From assembly GCA_946415375.1 (NCBI GenBank), contig CAMKSF010000014.1, positions 1 to 38,640 on the forward strand: a DNA stretch of 38,640 bases. Direction: 5' to 3'. This document shows, in pieces, positions 1 through 8,522 of this stretch; position 1 is the first letter of the stretch, and every line of letters starts with the position of its first letter. This stretch comes from an uncultured Clostridia bacterium. Its GTDB lineage: Bacteria; Bacillota; Clostridia; TANB77; CAG-508. The position numbers were made by a program, and so were the translations under genes. The notes under the pieces were generated by a model, which saw nothing but the letters and a program-made list of their open reading frames with translations, was not told the origin of the DNA and searched no databases.

Positions 1-101
1 CCTAAATACTTAACTTGAATGTCATATAGATTATTTGCATCTTTTGCTTCACCTATACTTTTAATTGCTTCTTCTACAATCTTTTTAATTTGTTCTTCCA
101 T
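1..101 (-). CDS. pheS: Phenylalanyl-tRNA synthetase alpha subunit, N-terminal fragment
   Basis: The first 33 codons of a minus-strand gene run off the left edge. The start ATG is at 101, and AAGGAGATAAA in front of it is a good ribosome binding site. The peptide begins MEEQIKKIVEEAI and ends in YDIQVKYLG, which matches the N-terminal coiled-coil tRNA-binding arm of PheS, where an (I/V)KYLG stretch is typical. PheS forms the alpha2-beta2 enzyme that charges tRNA-Phe and carries the catalytic core. Identification is strengthened by the T-box leader directly upstream, since pheS is a classical T-box target. Only the arm is visible, so catalytic motifs cannot be checked. Confidence 0.88.
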   Translation of the reverse strand, partial: MEEQIKKIVEEAIKSIGEAKDANNLYDIQVKYL

Positions 102-117
102 TTTATCTCCTTTCTGT

Positions 118-150
118 GGTTACTTTTTGTAGCAGAATAAAAAAGTAACC
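118..150 (-). other. Perfect hairpin between the T-box terminator and the pheS RBS
   Basis: GGTTACTTTTT at 118-128 pairs perfectly with AAAAAGTAACC at 140-150, giving an 11-bp stem with an 11-nt loop. It follows the U-tract of the T-box terminator and ends about 6 nt before the AAGGAG of pheS. It is not part of the standard T-box fold. It could stabilise the processed mRNA end or affect initiation; no function can be read from the sequence. Confidence 0.6.
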
Positions 151-159
151 TTAAACCCT

Positions 160-427
160 AAAAAAATCCACTTCACCTATATTATATAGGACGAAATGGA
201 TTTATATTTCCGTGGTACCACCTAATTTTATCAATTATAAAATTTTGACCTCATTATAGCTTTAACGTTGCAACCGCCTTTTACTACTCTGTTTCATAAA
301 AGGTCCTAAAAAGTGAAATTTCTGTATATTGTATATGAAGGTTTCCAGCCTAAGCCCCTCTCTCTATTATATATTTCTAATATACATACTTTGCTTTTTA
401 ATTGGATTTCTCAATTAATATGTATAT
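160..427 (-). promoter_or_regulatory. T-box riboswitch leader (Phe-type) of pheS
   Basis: On the minus strand the T-box core AGGTGGTACCACGG lies at 211-224. It is followed by a terminator stem pairing about 166-180 with 188-203 and a run of T. The UGGU of the antiterminator bulge would pair with an ACCA tRNA end, as expected for tRNA-Phe. A Stem I-like region with a GA-rich start lies at about 300-390. In the known mechanism, uncharged tRNA stabilises the antiterminator and lets transcription enter pheS. Two UUC triplets in Stem I are candidate specifiers (about 304-308 and 337-341), and I cannot choose between them by eye. Confidence 0.9.
166..203 (-). terminator. Intrinsic terminator of the T-box leader
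   Basis: On the minus strand AAATCCATTTC...CCTATA pairs with TATAGG...GAAGTGGATTT and is followed by TTTTTT. Its 5' side overlaps the sequence needed for the T-box antiterminator, the usual mutually exclusive arrangement. Confidence 0.85.
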
Positions 428-456
428 ATAATACCATAAATTAGTAAAATTTTCAA
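428..456 (-). promoter_or_regulatory. Sigma-A-type promoter for the pheS leader
   Basis: On the minus strand TTGAAA (451-456) and TATTAT (428-433) are separated by exactly 17 nt. The T-box leader starts a few bases downstream. A second, overlapping pair, TTGACA (464-469) and TACTAA (441-446), also has 17-nt spacing. Confidence 0.6.
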
Positions 457-564
457 GTATTTTTGTCAACTTTGTATAATTTATTTATACTTGTATTACC
501 CTATAAAAATCTGTGACTATGTCCAAGAATTTGAAGTGAACAAGTCTCAAGTTAAAAATATATT

Positions 565-1804
565 TTATCGTATATCCCACGTTTTTACTGTATCAGAAGC
601 ACTACTTCCATTTGCTAAAGCATATTCAATATTAGATGCAAGCGAAACCACACATCTAACCCCTTTCCCTATATCTCCGGCAAGTCCAATTATTCCTTTA
701 TGTGAATCAATATATAGCATTGCAGTTCCCGTCGAATCAAATGATGATGCAATCCAAGTACTAGAGAATCTATTTGATTCTTTACAAGGGATTGCAAATA
801 AATTATTAGAACTAATGTCATACTCACTATTTATTGTTGTACCTAAAACAGCTTCAATATCTTCTTTTGTCATTGAACGTACCTTTGGCTTACCTTCTAC
901 ACTTGAATTTGTAAAAGTTTGGCCTAGTGTATTATCTGTATAACTTGCACTTTCTCCTGATGCATATTTAGCCGTATACTCATTTTCAAATAAGGAATAT
1001 AAATCTTGAATATCATTAATGATTTCTCCATCTTCAGATGTTTTAAATCCACATCTTTGAAAATTTGAATAAGTACAAGCAGAAGGATCTATTTGAATAT
1101 CAAAAAAGCTAGTTGTTAAATTATTTACACTATTTGCGCCGTCATCCGAAAATAGATAATAATTCAATGGAACTCCTGATGATATCAAAACTAGGTATTG
1201 ATTGCTGCCTTCTCCTCCCTTTGCTAATACTTTCCATCCTTTATATGAATCATTTGGATATTCAGATTCATATCCAGTAGATGGATCTACATTACCTGCT
1301 ACATTGTCATAATAGATTGGATAATTAATTATATCACCAACATGCATTTTTCCTTCTGTAGAACCACTTGTTTCAAAAACTTCTGATGCAGTTCTCCATT
1401 CCTGTGGTGGATTAACTGTTCCATTCTTACTATATAATTCAGAATATAATATTTCATATTCACCATTTGAAGCTATAAAACTATTTGTTTTCACTTCTTT
1501 TACATATTTCTTACCAGTAATTATTTCTTTAACTTTATTATCATTTAGAGTTGTATCTTCACCAGCAATTGTTTTTTCATTAATCCATGACATGACATCT
1601 ATTTTTGCCTGTTCAACAACTTGAACCCTTTCAGTTGATTGTTTAGCTAATGTACTTTTCTGAATTATGCTGTTATTTCCTGATAACATATATATACTTA
1701 TTCCCGCTAATATTAAAAGAACTATTATAGTGATAACTAAGGCTATAAGAGTAATTCCGCCCATTTGTTTTAAATTTATTATTTAGCTTTTTATTTATCT
1801 TCAA
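565..1804 (-). pseudogene. Type IV pilin-like surface protein, apparent frameshift in the leader
   Basis: The open frame from ATG 1764 encodes 399 residues starting MGGITLIALVITII, a class III (prepilin) signal and hydrophobic helix lacking its usual short charged leader. That ATG has no ribosome binding site. Upstream, AGGAGG (1813-1818) lies 8 nt before a TTG at 1802-1804 that opens a leader LKINKKLNNKFKTNG in the +1 frame. Deleting one G from the GGG at 1760-1762 joins the two into a normal prepilin start. After the helix come a polar stalk and a C-terminal domain ending near GKGVRCVVSLASN, a pattern seen in large pilin-like proteins of gut Clostridia. Its function is unknown. Transcription probably starts near 2050, giving a leader of about 250 nt. 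A sequencing error, phase variation or pseudogenisation are all possible. Confidence 0.75.
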
Positions 1805-2056
1805 TTGTTATTCCTCCTTTTTGTTTTTTCATAAGTTTTGTTGTTTATTATATTTTTTTATTAGTTTTTACTTAGTCATATCATCTTGCGTTTATACCTG
1901 TTTTTATTTTATTTTGTTTCTTTCTTTTAATCTATGCACATCTGTTATGTACTTTAAATGTCTTCTTATTCGGATTACTCTTATTTAGTTTTCAATGTGC
2001 ATAAATTTTAAACTATTAGAAATAAATTTGTATTTTGATACGAATTTATTTCTTTA
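1805..2056 (-). promoter_or_regulatory. Long untranslated leader of the pilin-like gene
   Basis: About 250 nt without a gene lie between the predicted transcription start and the AGGAGG at 1813-1818. Apart from the hairpin at 2018-2053 I see no named riboswitch. In particular the conserved core of c-di-GMP riboswitches, common before clostridial pilin genes, is not recognisable. Confidence 0.4.
2018..2053. repeat. 16-bp inverted repeat at the start of the pilin leader
   Basis: AGAAATAAATTTGTAT (2018-2033) and ATACGAATTTATTTCT (2038-2053) are complementary at 15 of 16 positions with a TTTG loop. The repeat sits at the predicted transcription start of the pilin-like gene and also downstream of the SH3/CAP gene. 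It could be an operator, a 5'-end stabilising stem, or a terminator for the SH3/CAP gene; a good U-tract is missing on the minus strand. Confidence 0.6.
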
Positions 2057-2085
2057 ATTTTATACTGTCACCTATTTTTTGTCAA
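2057..2085 (-). promoter_or_regulatory. Promoter for the pilin-like gene
   Basis: On the minus strand TTGACA (2080-2085) and TAAAAT (2057-2062) are separated by 17 nt. No other gene start lies between this site and the AGGAGG/TTG start of the pilin-like gene. Confidence 0.55.
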
Positions 2086-2120
2086 CAAATTTTATAATTA
2101 TATTTAACTTATTTGTAAAT

Positions 2121-2882
2121 TTATTTTCCTATAAACATCTGTACATATATTTTCCCATATTTAGAGCCTTTTACTACTCCTATTCCTGTTTGATTAAAGC
2201 TAGAATTTAGTATATTTGCTCTATGTCCTGGTGAGTTCATCCAAGCTGTAACTGCATCACTATTACTTGAATTTCCTGCAATGTTTTCTCCTGCTGTGTT
2301 ATATGATATTTTGAAGCTTTTCATCATATCAAATGGTGAGCCATAAGTTGGTGATGTGTGTGAAAAATAGTTATTGTTTACCATGTCTTGTGCTTTTATT
2401 CTTGCAACCCTTTGAAGTTCACTATTTTCTTTTAAAGGAGACAACCCATTTTGAATTCTTTGTTTATTTATTAAGTCAAAAACTTCTTTTTCATCACTAT
2501 TCATATTTGAAGATGTTGTTGTACCTGTGTTATTGTTTTGACTTGTACCTGTATTGCTATTCGAGCCCGTATTTGCTCCTGGATAAATTGGTTTTACGTA
2601 CTTTTTACTAACTGCTCCTACAAAATCTCCTTCTACTTGAACTACATACCAATCTCCCACTCCTGCAAAAACTCTAATATATGTATTCTTTGGAACTGAT
2701 GTTATAATTTTATATCCTGTTCCTGGTCCACTTCTAACATACAGATTTGTTGCAGTTACCAGTCCTGTTTGAAAATCTACTTTATAGTAACTTTGCATTG
2801 CAAATGACTTGGTAATCATTATAGCTAAAATCCCCACTAAAATACAAATAAAAGTTATAATCATTTTTTTATTTTTCATCAT
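2121..2882 (-). CDS. Secreted SH3-CAP (SCP-like) domain protein
   Basis: The protein has an N-terminal hydrophobic signal or anchor (KKMIITFICILVGILAIM). A bacterial SH3 domain (TATNLYVRSGPGTGYK...WYVVQ) follows, then an Asn/Thr-rich linker and a C-terminal CAP domain with the typical FSHTSP, AGEN and SPGHRANIL motifs. CAP proteins of this type (YkwD-like) are secreted and often linked to the cell wall or spore coat; the SH3 domain probably binds peptidoglycan. I place the start at ATG 2882 (the next ATG is 2879) because AGGAGGG stands 5-8 nt upstream. The longer frame back to 2921 has no RBS. It is transcribed divergently from the small gene at 3026. The exact biochemical role of the CAP domain is unknown. 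Confidence 0.9.
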   Translation of the reverse strand: MMKNKKMIITFICILVGILAIMITKSFAMQSYYKVDFQTGLVTATNLYVRSGPGTGYKIITSVPKNTYIRVFAGVGDWYVVQVEGDFVGAVSKKYVKPIYPGANTGSNSNTGTSQNNNTGTTTSSNMNSDEKEVFDLINKQRIQNGLSPLKENSELQRVARIKAQDMVNNNYFSHTSPTYGSPFDMMKSFKISYNTAGENIAGNSSNSDAVTAWMNSPGHRANILNSSFNQTGIGVVKGSKYGKIYVQMFIGK

Positions 2883-2953
2883 AAAATCCCTCCTATAAAT
2901 ATAAGATATTTCCTCACACACATATTATTCATTAATATTGGAATTATTTTCAA

Positions 2954-2982
2954 TTGAATCTATCTAAAAAATATGTTATCAT
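2954..2982 (+). promoter_or_regulatory. Promoter for the small membrane protein gene
   Basis: TTGAAT (2954-2959) and TATCAT (2977-2982) with 17-nt spacing lie 44 nt before the ATG at 3026. The -35 box overlaps a TTCAATTGAA palindrome shared with a weaker minus-strand candidate for the SH3/CAP gene. Confidence 0.5.
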
Positions 2983-3025
2983 TAATTATGTAAAGCTTCA
3001 TTTGTATTTTAATGGAGGGAATATT

Positions 3026-3292
3026 ATGATTAAACAGATTTTTAACCAACTATTGGATATCTTTAATAAATTAGATAAAAAAATAATAAAAATATTAAAT
3101 TATGGTCTTAAGTTTTGCTTTGGAATTTTAATTATATCAACATTAATTCTTGTTACATACTTATTTTTTATACATAATAATCTTCTATTTCAGATAGGAC
3201 TACTTACTTTTCAATTAGGAATTTGTTTTATATCAGAATTCTTTGTGTCTGCAATTGCTGTTGATACAATAAGTAAACAAATCACTCACTAA
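3026..3292 (+). CDS. Small membrane protein of unknown function
   Basis: This is an 88-residue protein and the only convincing plus-strand gene in the window. The start at 3026 is chosen because GGAGGG precedes it by 6 nt; the longer frame from 2954 would begin inside the promoter. The N-terminal third is charged and amphipathic (MIKQIFNQLLDIFNKLDKK). Two hydrophobic segments follow (FGILIISTLILVTYLFF and a second one around LLTFQLGICFISEFFV). No family is recognised. It faces the metallophosphoesterase gene across a shared bidirectional terminator and has its own promoter. Confidence 0.75.
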   Translation: MIKQIFNQLLDIFNKLDKKIIKILNYGLKFCFGILIISTLILVTYLFFIHNNLLFQIGLLTFQLGICFISEFFVSAIAVDTISKQITH

Positions 3293-3303
3293 CCTATATC
3301 AAA

Positions 3304-3341
3304 AAAACGGCTTATCTTTCTATTATTAGATAAGTCGTTTT
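3304..3341. terminator. Bidirectional terminator between convergent genes
   Basis: AAAACGGCTTATCT and AGATAAGTCGTTTT form a 14-bp stem (one G-T pair) with an A-rich left flank and T-rich right flank. It can therefore end both the plus-strand small gene (stop 3292) and the nine-gene minus-strand rnc operon (last stop 3356). Confidence 0.85.
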
Positions 3342-3355
3342 CGTTTTATTTATTA

Positions 3356-4195
3356 TTATATATTATTTATATCTATCCCCTGTTCAGTTAATATTTTATT
3401 TATTTTATCATCATCACGATACTTTCCATGTTTTAATTCATAGAAAAGCGCATCATTATCTATTTTATCTTTACTGTCTTCAAGTTCCTTATCTATATCA
3501 TACTGTACTTGTACAAAATCTACATCTAAAGTATCATATTCTTTTGAATCCATTTTGCCTTCAAGTATTACATAATTTGCACATGTAGTATTTAAAATAC
3601 TAGCATCCTTTTTTTCGTTTCTTATTGATTCTAGATTATTACCTATGCTACCACAACTTATTAATGTTCGGTTATACATTTTATTCATTAATTGTGTATG
3701 TATATGTCCATATACTACTATATCAGCAATTTTATCAGAAAGAGTTAAAACATTTGGCTCAAACATTTTAAATTTTTTTTCGATGCTTGCAAAAGCACTA
3801 ACATTTGAATAATTATATAGAGTGTCTGGTCCTGCATGAAATAATCTTACAAACCTACCACTTAAATAAAACTCATAGCAAAATGGAAGATTTGAAAGAT
3901 ATTCTTTGCTTTTTACTGTTAATTCCTGATTGTATTTTAGTATATTTGTTTTTTCTTTTTCGTCAAGCTTGTTCAAATCATGTTCTTTAGATAAATAGTC
4001 ATCAACATTTCCACGCAATACGATATCACAGTTTTCTCTAATCAAATCAACACATTCGTTTGAAAACTTTCCCTTTGAGATAATATCTCCTAGGCAAATA
4101 ATCTTATCACAATTTCTTCTTTTTATGTCTTCTAATGTTGTTTTTAAAGCTTCCCTATTACCATGTATATCTGAAATAATTGCAATTTTATTCAT
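3356..4195 (-). CDS. Calcineurin-like metallophosphoesterase, YfcE/MJ0936-like
   Basis: The 279-residue protein shows the full metallophosphoesterase metal set: D9 and H11 in SDIHGN, D37 in CLGD, N63 in GNVDD, H120 in FHAG, and H164 and H166 in GHIH. The order and short N-terminal core match the YfcE/MJ0936-like single-domain phosphodiesterases, cytosolic enzymes with two metals. The substrate cannot be deduced. The last 60 residues are an acidic extension (KELEDSKDKIDNDALFYELK) beyond the core fold. AAGGAGA precedes the ATG, and the gene starts 10 nt after gatB, so it is the last gene of the rnc-gatCAB operon. Confidence 0.88.
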   Translation of the reverse strand: MNKIAIISDIHGNREALKTTLEDIKRRNCDKIICLGDIISKGKFSNECVDLIRENCDIVLRGNVDDYLSKEHDLNKLDEKEKTNILKYNQELTVKSKEYLSNLPFCYEFYLSGRFVRLFHAGPDTLYNYSNVSAFASIEKKFKMFEPNVLTLSDKIADIVVYGHIHTQLMNKMYNRTLISCGSIGNNLESIRNEKKDASILNTTCANYVILEGKMDSKEYDTLDVDFVQVQYDIDKELEDSKDKIDNDALFYELKHGKYRDDDKINKILTEQGIDINNI

Positions 4196-4205
4196 TTATA
4201 TCTCC

Positions 4206-5642
4206 TTATTTATTCATTTCTTCTATAAACATCTTATTAAGCATTTGTGGATTTGCCTTTCCTTTTGTAGCTTTCATTGCTTGTCCAACTAAAAATCCTA
4301 AAGCTCTATCTTTACCAGCTTTAAAATCAGCAACAGATTGTGGATTTGCTTCAAGTATTTCACATACTATCTTCTTTATTTCTCCTTCATCTGAAATTTG
4401 AGCCCATCCTTTTTCTTTTACTATCTCTTCAGGTTCTCTTGGATTTTCAAACATTTCTTCAAGCACTTTTTTACCTATACTTGAACTTATTATTCCTTTA
4501 TCTATTATTTGAACCATATGAGCTAAATGCTCTGCTGTAAATGGAATTTGAGATGGTTCCATTTCCTTTTCATTTAATATTCTTGAAATATCCGAAATAA
4601 TCCAGTTGCTTACTGCTTTTCTATTCCCACAAATTTCAGATGCTGCTTCAAATAAATCTGATAAATATTTTGATGCTGTTATAATTCCAACTTCTTTTTC
4701 TGTCATATTATATTCATTAAAATATCTTTCTTTTCTACTTTCAGGAAGTTCTGGAAGATTTTCTTTAACATTTTGAATATATTCGTCAGAAAGTTTTATT
4801 GCTACTAAATCAGGTTCTGGAAAATATCTATAGTCTTGAGCTTCTTCTTTACTTCTCATAGCAAATGTTTTTCCTGATACATCATCCCATCTTAAAGTTT
4901 GTTGTTTAACTTTTTCTCCAGATTCTAATAAATCAATTTGTCTTTCTATTTCATATTCAATTTCTCTTACAATACTTCTAAAAGAACTCATATTCTTGCA
5001 TTCTGTACGAGTGCCTAATGGTTCACCTTTTTTATGTACAGATACATTTACATCTGCTCTATATGAACCTTCTTCCATCTTACAATCAGATACTTCTATG
5101 TATTCCAAAATTGATTTTAATTTTTTCAAGTAGCTATCTGCTTCTTCAGCTGATGCAATATCAGGTTCAGATACTATTTCTATAAGAGGAACTCCTGCTC
5201 TGTTTAAGTCTACTAAACTATCTCCACTAAAGTCATCATGATTTAGTTTTCCTGCATCATCTTCTATATGAATTCTTAAAATTCTTATTTTCTTTTTACC
5301 ATTGTTTGTGTCTATTTCTATAAATCCATGTTCACAAAGAGGTTTATCAAATTGTGATATCTGATATGCTCTTGGTGTATCTGGATAGAAATAATTTTTT
5401 CTATCATTTTTGCTATCTTTAGAAATAGTACAATTTGTTGCAAGCCCTGCTTTAACTGCATATTCTACAACCTTTTCATTAAGAACAGGTAATGCTCCTG
5501 GCATTCCCATACATACAGGGCAAACTTGTGTATTAGGTGCCCCTCCAAATTTTGTACTACAATTGCAAAATATTTTTGTTTTTGTTGAAAGCTCTGCATG
5601 GACTTCAAGTCCTATAACTGCTTCATAATCTTCTCTTGCCAT
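4206..5642 (-). CDS. gatB: Asp-tRNA(Asn)/Glu-tRNA(Gln) amidotransferase subunit B
   Basis: At 478 residues this is full length for GatB. It begins YEAVIGLEVHAELST, and the zinc-site pairs CNC (near 28) and CPVC (near 42) are present. The GVPLIEIVSEPD and YRYFPEPDL motifs mark the kinase-like domain that phosphorylates misacylated tRNA. The C-terminal tail (SVADFKAGKDRALGFLVGQ) is the tRNA-binding YqeY-type domain. GatB works with GatA and GatC to convert Glu-tRNA(Gln) to Gln-tRNA(Gln), and Asp-tRNA(Asn) where needed. It follows gatA in the same operon but is separated from it by a small membrane-protein gene. Confidence 0.98.
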   Translation of the reverse strand: MAREDYEAVIGLEVHAELSTKTKIFCNCSTKFGGAPNTQVCPVCMGMPGALPVLNEKVVEYAVKAGLATNCTISKDSKNDRKNYFYPDTPRAYQISQFDKPLCEHGFIEIDTNNGKKKIRILRIHIEDDAGKLNHDDFSGDSLVDLNRAGVPLIEIVSEPDIASAEEADSYLKKLKSILEYIEVSDCKMEEGSYRADVNVSVHKKGEPLGTRTECKNMSSFRSIVREIEYEIERQIDLLESGEKVKQQTLRWDDVSGKTFAMRSKEEAQDYRYFPEPDLVAIKLSDEYIQNVKENLPELPESRKERYFNEYNMTEKEVGIITASKYLSDLFEAASEICGNRKAVSNWIISDISRILNEKEMEPSQIPFTAEHLAHMVQIIDKGIISSSIGKKVLEEMFENPREPEEIVKEKGWAQISDEGEIKKIVCEILEANPQSVADFKAGKDRALGFLVGQAMKATKGKANPQMLNKMFIEEMNK

Positions 5643-5664
5643 TTTTTCCTCCTATTTAAAATAC

Positions 5665-6012
5665 TTACTTATACATTTTGCTTAATCCATTTACAAAAAA
5701 GAAAAATACTCTATATATTATATAGTGTATAATCATTAAACCAATCGCAATATACAACTTATCATTTTTGATTTTTATTTTTTTTGACAGTATTAACGAT
5801 TTTATAGCTAAGGTAACACTGACTATTGGTAAAGCTATTAATTCTATCCAAATTATGACCACAATACACTGTTGCATTGCTTGTACTTTATCAAATATTT
5901 GTAATAAACTTAACAGAATTGTTGCAATAAAAATCGGAATGCTCCCTAAAACAATTGATAAGTTATTTAACTTTTTTATCTTATTTTCTATTTCATTAAC
6001 ATCTTCATTCAT
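5665..6012 (-). CDS. Small membrane protein between gatA and gatB
   Basis: This is a hypothetical protein of about 115 residues. The start is uncertain: TTG 6021 overlaps the gatA stop codon, while ATG 6012 gives MNEDVNEIENKIKKL. I prefer the ATG, although only a weak AGAGAAAG stands upstream. Three hydrophobic segments are visible (SIVLGSIPIFIATILLSLL, VVIIWIELIALPIVSVTLA, IAIGLMIIHYIIYRVFFFFV), preceded by a charged helix. No family is recognised. The direct junction with gatA suggests co-transcription and possibly translational coupling. gatA and gatB are normally adjacent, so the gene looks like an insertion into the operon. Confidence 0.7.
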   Translation of the reverse strand: MNEDVNEIENKIKKLNNLSIVLGSIPIFIATILLSLLQIFDKVQAMQQCIVVIIWIELIALPIVSVTLAIKSLILSKKIKIKNDKLYIAIGLMIIHYIIYRVFFFFVNGLSKMYK

Positions 6013-6017
6013 AAATC

Positions 6018-7493
6018 TCAACTTTCTCTAATAAACTCAGGTTTATATTTTTCTCTAAACTTTATTTCTTTTTCAATGCTATATGCTGCATTTAATATTG
6101 TTTCTTCATTAAACTTCTTTCCAATTATCTGCATTCCTATTGGTAATCCTTTACTATCTACTCCACAAGGAATTGAAATTGCTGGAAGTCCTGCAACATT
6201 TATAGAAACTGTACAAATATCTGCTAAATACATTTCTAGGGGATTATTTGATTTTTCTCCAATTCCAAATGCCGTTACAGGCGATGTTGGCGTAATTATT
6301 AGATCATATTTTTCAAATCCTTTATTAAACTCATCCATAACCATTGTACGAACTTTTTGAGCTTTTTTATAATATGCATCATAATATCCTGCTGATAATA
6401 CATATGTTCCTAGTATTATTCTCCTTTTTACCTCTGCTCCAAATCCTTCACTTCTAGACTTTTTAAATATTTCTTCTAGAGTTTTAGCATTTGGTGATCT
6501 ATACGTATATCTTATTCCATCAAATCTACCTAAATTTGAACTAGCTTCAGCACATGCAATTATATAATATGCTGCTAATGAATACTTAGCAATATCTAAT
6601 GAAAACTCCTCAACTTCTGCACCTAATTCCTTATATTTTTCAACCGTTTCAAGAATTGATTTTTTTACTTCTTCGTTTATTCCTTCTCCAAAAAATTCTT
6701 TTGGTACGCCTATTTTTAGTCCTTTAACGTTTCCCATTAAAGCTTTAACATAGTCTTTTTTAGAAATATTTGCTGAAGTTGTATCTTTTTCATCATGTCC
6801 AGCTATAATATTTAAAAGCATTGCACTATCTGTAACATCTTTTGTGATAGGCCCAATTTGGTCAAGTGAAGATGCAAAGGCAACTAATCCATATCTAGAA
6901 ACTAAACCATATGTTGGCTTTAATCCTACTACTCCACAAAGTGATGCCGGCTGCCTAATAGATCCCCCTGTATCTGATCCAAGTGCCCATGGAACCATAT
7001 TAGCTGCTACTGCAGCAGCAGAACCACCTGAAGAACCTCCTGGAACCTTTGATAAATCCCATGGATTTTTGGTTGTTTTAAATGCAGAATTTTCTGTTGA
7101 ACTTCCCATAGCAAATTCATCCATATTAAGCTTTCCAAGATTAATCAAATTTTCTTCATTTATTTTTTCCATTACTGTTGCATCATAAGGAGATACAAAA
7201 TTTTCTAACATTTTCGAACTACATGTTGTTTTTATTCCTTTTGTACAAATATTATCTTTTATTCCAATCGGAATTCCTGCTAATTTATTTGTTATCTCCC
7301 CATTATCTATTTTTGTTTGGATGCTTTTTGCTTGTTCTACTGCTTCAGAAGTAAGAGTAGTAGCAAAAGCTTCAACTTCTGGTTCTTTTTCAGCAATTCT
7401 GTCTACATATGCTTTAGTAATATCTTTAATTGTTAATTCATTGTTTTCTAATTTTTCAACTAATTCATGAACAGTTAATTCAGTAGTATTCAT
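6018..7493 (-). CDS. gatA: Asp-tRNA(Asn)/Glu-tRNA(Gln) amidotransferase subunit A
   Basis: The 491-residue protein has the amidase signature with an intact Ser-cisSer-Lys triad: K79 in GIPIGIKD, S154 in PGGSSGGS and S178 in DTGGSIRQP. It hydrolyses glutamine and passes ammonia to GatB through the GatCAB tunnel. The ATG at 7493 has AAGGAGG 7 nt upstream. gatC ends 23 nt before it. The sequence is conserved throughout, with no sign of damage. Confidence 0.98.
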   Translation of the reverse strand: MNTTELTVHELVEKLENNELTIKDITKAYVDRIAEKEPEVEAFATTLTSEAVEQAKSIQTKIDNGEITNKLAGIPIGIKDNICTKGIKTTCSSKMLENFVSPYDATVMEKINEENLINLGKLNMDEFAMGSSTENSAFKTTKNPWDLSKVPGGSSGGSAAAVAANMVPWALGSDTGGSIRQPASLCGVVGLKPTYGLVSRYGLVAFASSLDQIGPITKDVTDSAMLLNIIAGHDEKDTTSANISKKDYVKALMGNVKGLKIGVPKEFFGEGINEEVKKSILETVEKYKELGAEVEEFSLDIAKYSLAAYYIIACAEASSNLGRFDGIRYTYRSPNAKTLEEIFKKSRSEGFGAEVKRRIILGTYVLSAGYYDAYYKKAQKVRTMVMDEFNKGFEKYDLIITPTSPVTAFGIGEKSNNPLEMYLADICTVSINVAGLPAISIPCGVDSKGLPIGMQIIGKKFNEETILNAAYSIEKEIKFREKYKPEFIRES

Positions 7494-7516
7494 TTTTGTC
7501 CTCCTTTATTTTCAAC

Positions 7517-7804
7517 TTATTGCACTACTTTTGGAATTTTAAACATATTTAGCTCTAAACTTGGTGCATTTTGAAGTAAACCTTCAATATTATCAAATTC
7601 TTTTACTTCATCTTTTCTAAATACGTTTTTAGCTTCATTTGCACCTATTGTAATATCTAAATCTTCAACCGGTGCATTACATACAATATCAGCAAAATCT
7701 AAAATATCTTGTAAATTATCTAAATAGTTATCTATTTCACTATCATCTAAATTTAAATCTGCTAAATCAGCTATATGCAATAATTCTTCTTTACTGACTT
7801 TCAT
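7517..7804 (-). CDS. gatC: Asp-tRNA(Asn)/Glu-tRNA(Gln) amidotransferase subunit C
   Basis: GatC is 95 residues, the normal size. It starts MKVSKEELLHIADLADLNL and carries the acidic helix and extended C-terminal arm (VFRKDEVKEF) that wraps around the GatA-GatB interface and stabilises the complex. It is not catalytic. It starts 3 nt after the stop of the MTA/SAH nucleosidase gene, so the two are certainly co-transcribed. Confidence 0.95.
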   Translation of the reverse strand: MKVSKEELLHIADLADLNLDDSEIDNYLDNLQDILDFADIVCNAPVEDLDITIGANEAKNVFRKDEVKEFDNIEGLLQNAPSLELNMFKIPKVVQ

Positions 7805-7807
7805 TTG

Positions 7808-8506
7808 CTATACCTCCCATAATAAGTCTTGTAATAAATCAGCAGCTCTTTTTGCTGCTATATGGCAATATGTATAGTATTCCATCTCATTGCCCCCATC
7901 AGGAGTGTCTGATATTCCCCTTATAACTAAAAATGGTATTTTATCTAAATAACACACCTGCGCAACTGCTGCTCCTTCCATCTCAACACAGTCTGCTTCA
8001 AACTCTTCTCGAGCTTTCCTTGCATCTTCTGGATCTGAGCAAAATATATCAGCTGTTGCAATTGTTCCTATAATAACATTGACATCTTTATCTATTCTTT
8101 TTTCAAGAACTCTTCTACACATATTTATTAATTCATAATCACTTTTAATATATTTTCCTACTCCTTGAATCTCGCCTTTTTCATAATCACCTGATGATGA
8201 TACATCAAAATCGTATTGTACTAATCTTTCTCCAATTACAATATCTTGAATTCTAAGGGCTGGATTTACTCCTCCAGCTGCTCCTATATTTATGATTTTA
8301 TCTACATCAAATTTATCAATAAGGATTTGTGTAGTTCTTGCAGCATTAACTTTTCCTATTCCACATTTTACTGCAATTACTTTTTTATTGCTAATTTTTC
8401 CTTTTATAAAGGTTAATTCATAAACATTTTTTTCTTCAAAAGAATCCATTATATTCTTTGTTTCAATTAGTTCTTCGTCTGTTGCTACAATTATTCCTAT
8501 GCTCAT
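7808..8506 (-). CDS. mtnN: 5'-methylthioadenosine/S-adenosylhomocysteine nucleosidase
   Basis: The 232-residue protein has the MTAN layout. ATDEEL at 8-13 holds the conserved N-terminal acid residue. INIGAAGG is the phosphorylase-family glycine motif, VEMEGAAVAQVC supplies the ribose-binding Glu, and RGISDTPDG holds the catalytic Asp. The enzyme cleaves MTA and SAH to adenine and the thioribose or ribosylhomocysteine, recycling by-products of SAM-dependent reactions. The start has GAGGTAAAAT before it. It lies between the permease gene and gatC. Confidence 0.95.
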   Translation of the reverse strand: MSIGIIVATDEELIETKNIMDSFEEKNVYELTFIKGKISNKKVIAVKCGIGKVNAARTTQILIDKFDVDKIINIGAAGGVNPALRIQDIVIGERLVQYDFDVSSSGDYEKGEIQGVGKYIKSDYELINMCRRVLEKRIDKDVNVIIGTIATADIFCSDPEDARKAREEFEADCVEMEGAAVAQVCYLDKIPFLVIRGISDTPDGGNEMEYYTYCHIAAKRAADLLQDLLWEV

Positions 8507-8522
8507 ATTTTACCTCTTTTCT

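Noticed and set aside
491..943. Plus-strand open frame opposite the pilin-like gene
   Set aside because: No RBS, no recognisable product; antisense shadow of the coding strand. The same holds for the other plus-strand frames except 3026-3292.
1805..2056. c-di-GMP riboswitch before the pilin-like gene
   Set aside because: Expected in context, but none of the conserved core sequences could be found.
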